Shown one piece after another: positions 6,172-6,676 of a DNA stretch of 6,676 nt (within the stretch, counting starts at the first letter, position 1; every line of letters starts with the position of its first letter). A program made the translations under genes and the position numbers. The notes below the pieces were generated by a model that saw only the letters and a list, made by a program, of their open reading frames with translations, searched no databases and was not told the origin of the DNA. This stretch comes from Myxococcales bacterium (GTDB lineage: Bacteria; Myxococcota_A; Polyangia; Polyangiales; Polyangiaceae): NCBI GenBank assembly GCA_023248785.1, contig JAHFDX010000212.1:1-6676 (forward strand), in the 5' to 3' direction.

Positions 6172-6676
6172 TTAGAACGATAAACCTAGCAGCGCTTGCG
6201 CGGTCAAGATGTCGAGCGGTGCTCGGGCTGTGGGCGTTCCAATCCCGGTTGCAGTCACCCTCTGTCGTTCATAGTTTCCGGCGAGGCTGAGTGTTGGAAT
6301 AAACCGGATTGTGGGGTTCGTTGTGTCCGCAAGCAGAAAGGTGAGTTGAACGTCGGTCCCAAGGATCGATCCCACGCCTTCTTGCTCACCTTCCCCAAGA
6401 TTCCGTGCAGCGGTGGCACTGCCTGCGTACAAGATCCCTGCTTTGGCTCCTGCACCAACCAAGATGTGTCGCCCCAACGATTGTTCGGTTGTTAGGCGAA
6501 TGTGCGTCTGCAGCCCGCCAAATCCCGCAACGATATCGCGATAATACGTAATGGGCGCGAGCAGCACCGTCGATGCACCGGTGCGATTGGGAACCCCGAG
6601 CCCGACTTCGCCAGCGGAAAGCGTGCTTCGTTGGACACCTTTTTCCGCCAAGAGCGCGCTCCCGGCCAAGCGCCAT
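6172..6676 (-). CDS. Probable outer-membrane beta-barrel protein, C-terminal part, 5' end cut by window edge
   Basis: The frame is open to the right edge and gives 167 complete residues, ending at a TAA at 6174-6172. An in-frame TTG at 6669 is unlikely to be the true start because the frame continues upstream. The sequence is rich in Gly, Thr, Ala, Leu and Val and poor in Lys and Cys. It shows repeated short strands with alternating hydrophobic residues separated by polar turns (for example HILVGAGAKAGILYA, VQLTFLLAD, IRFIPTLSLAGNYERQ), and ends with LLGLSF. A final strand with terminal Phe is the usual recognition signal for the BAM machinery, so an outer-membrane barrel is the best reading. 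No specific family was recognised and the pore or ligand is unknown. The GMC oxidoreductase gene starts 2 bp after its stop, indicating one transcript. A competing frame with an ATG at 6676 has a poor, Arg/Cys-rich composition and was not accepted. Confidence 0.6.
   Translation of the reverse strand, partial: WRLAGSALLAEKGVQRSTLSAGEVGLGVPNRTGASTVLLAPITYYRDIVAGFGGLQTHIRLTTEQSLGRHILVGAGAKAGILYAGSATAARNLGEGEQEGVGSILGTDVQLTFLLADTTNPTIRFIPTLSLAGNYERQRVTATGIGTPTARAPLDILTAQALLGLSF

Noticed and set aside
5699..6175. 158-codon plus-strand frame
   Set aside because: Lies entirely antisense to the N-terminal part of the GMC oxidoreductase, whose motifs are unambiguous.
6386..6676. Minus-strand frame beginning with ATG at the right edge
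   Set aside because: Composition is Arg-, Cys- and His-rich without structure, while the other frame of the same strand shows beta-barrel strands and ends next to the GMC start.

Overview
The window reads as chromosomal DNA of a Gram-negative bacterium. The signs are a lipoprotein with a clear lipobox, a probable outer-membrane beta-barrel protein ending in phenylalanine, and strong GGAGG-type ribosome binding sites. The base composition is moderately GC-rich. The mix of a HEAT-repeat protein, an SRPBCC protein, a cholesterol-oxidase-like GMC enzyme and an N-acetylcitrulline-deacetylase-like peptidase would fit an uncultured myxobacterial or other deltaproteobacterial lineage. That placement is an inference and weak. 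No RNA gene, insertion sequence, CRISPR array or phage gene was found.

Layout from left to right. Positions 1-2395, minus strand: a two-gene unit made of a lipoprotein gene followed by an M20 metallo-deacetylase gene, overlapping at TAATG. The deacetylase runs off the left edge and lacks only its C-terminal end. Positions 2396-2696: a 301-bp non-coding stretch with a candidate promoter, an exact 18-bp palindrome at an activator-like distance upstream, and a 13-bp near-repeat with a G/C hairpin. Positions 2697-3281, minus strand: an SRPBCC (START-like) protein. Positions 3282-3535: a divergent intergenic region. Positions 3536-4542, plus strand: a HEAT-repeat protein and a two-helix membrane protein, 8 bp apart. 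Positions 4574-6676, minus strand: the 3' part of a probable beta-barrel protein gene, then, after 2 bp, a GMC oxidoreductase gene that converges on the plus-strand pair.

The genes do not form one obvious pathway. The deacetylase most resembles the N-acetyl-L-citrulline deacetylase (ArgE') group, which would imply arginine synthesis by acetylated intermediates; the partner genes would lie outside the window. The right half has a hydrophobic-substrate flavour (sterol-oxidase-like flavoenzyme, outer-membrane protein, hydrophobic-ligand fold), but any joint function is a hypothesis. No clearly new defence or mobile system is visible. The items most worth a second look are the ferredoxin-spaced cysteine motif inside the GMC enzyme, the deacetylase subtype, the palindrome, and the uncharacterised small membrane protein.
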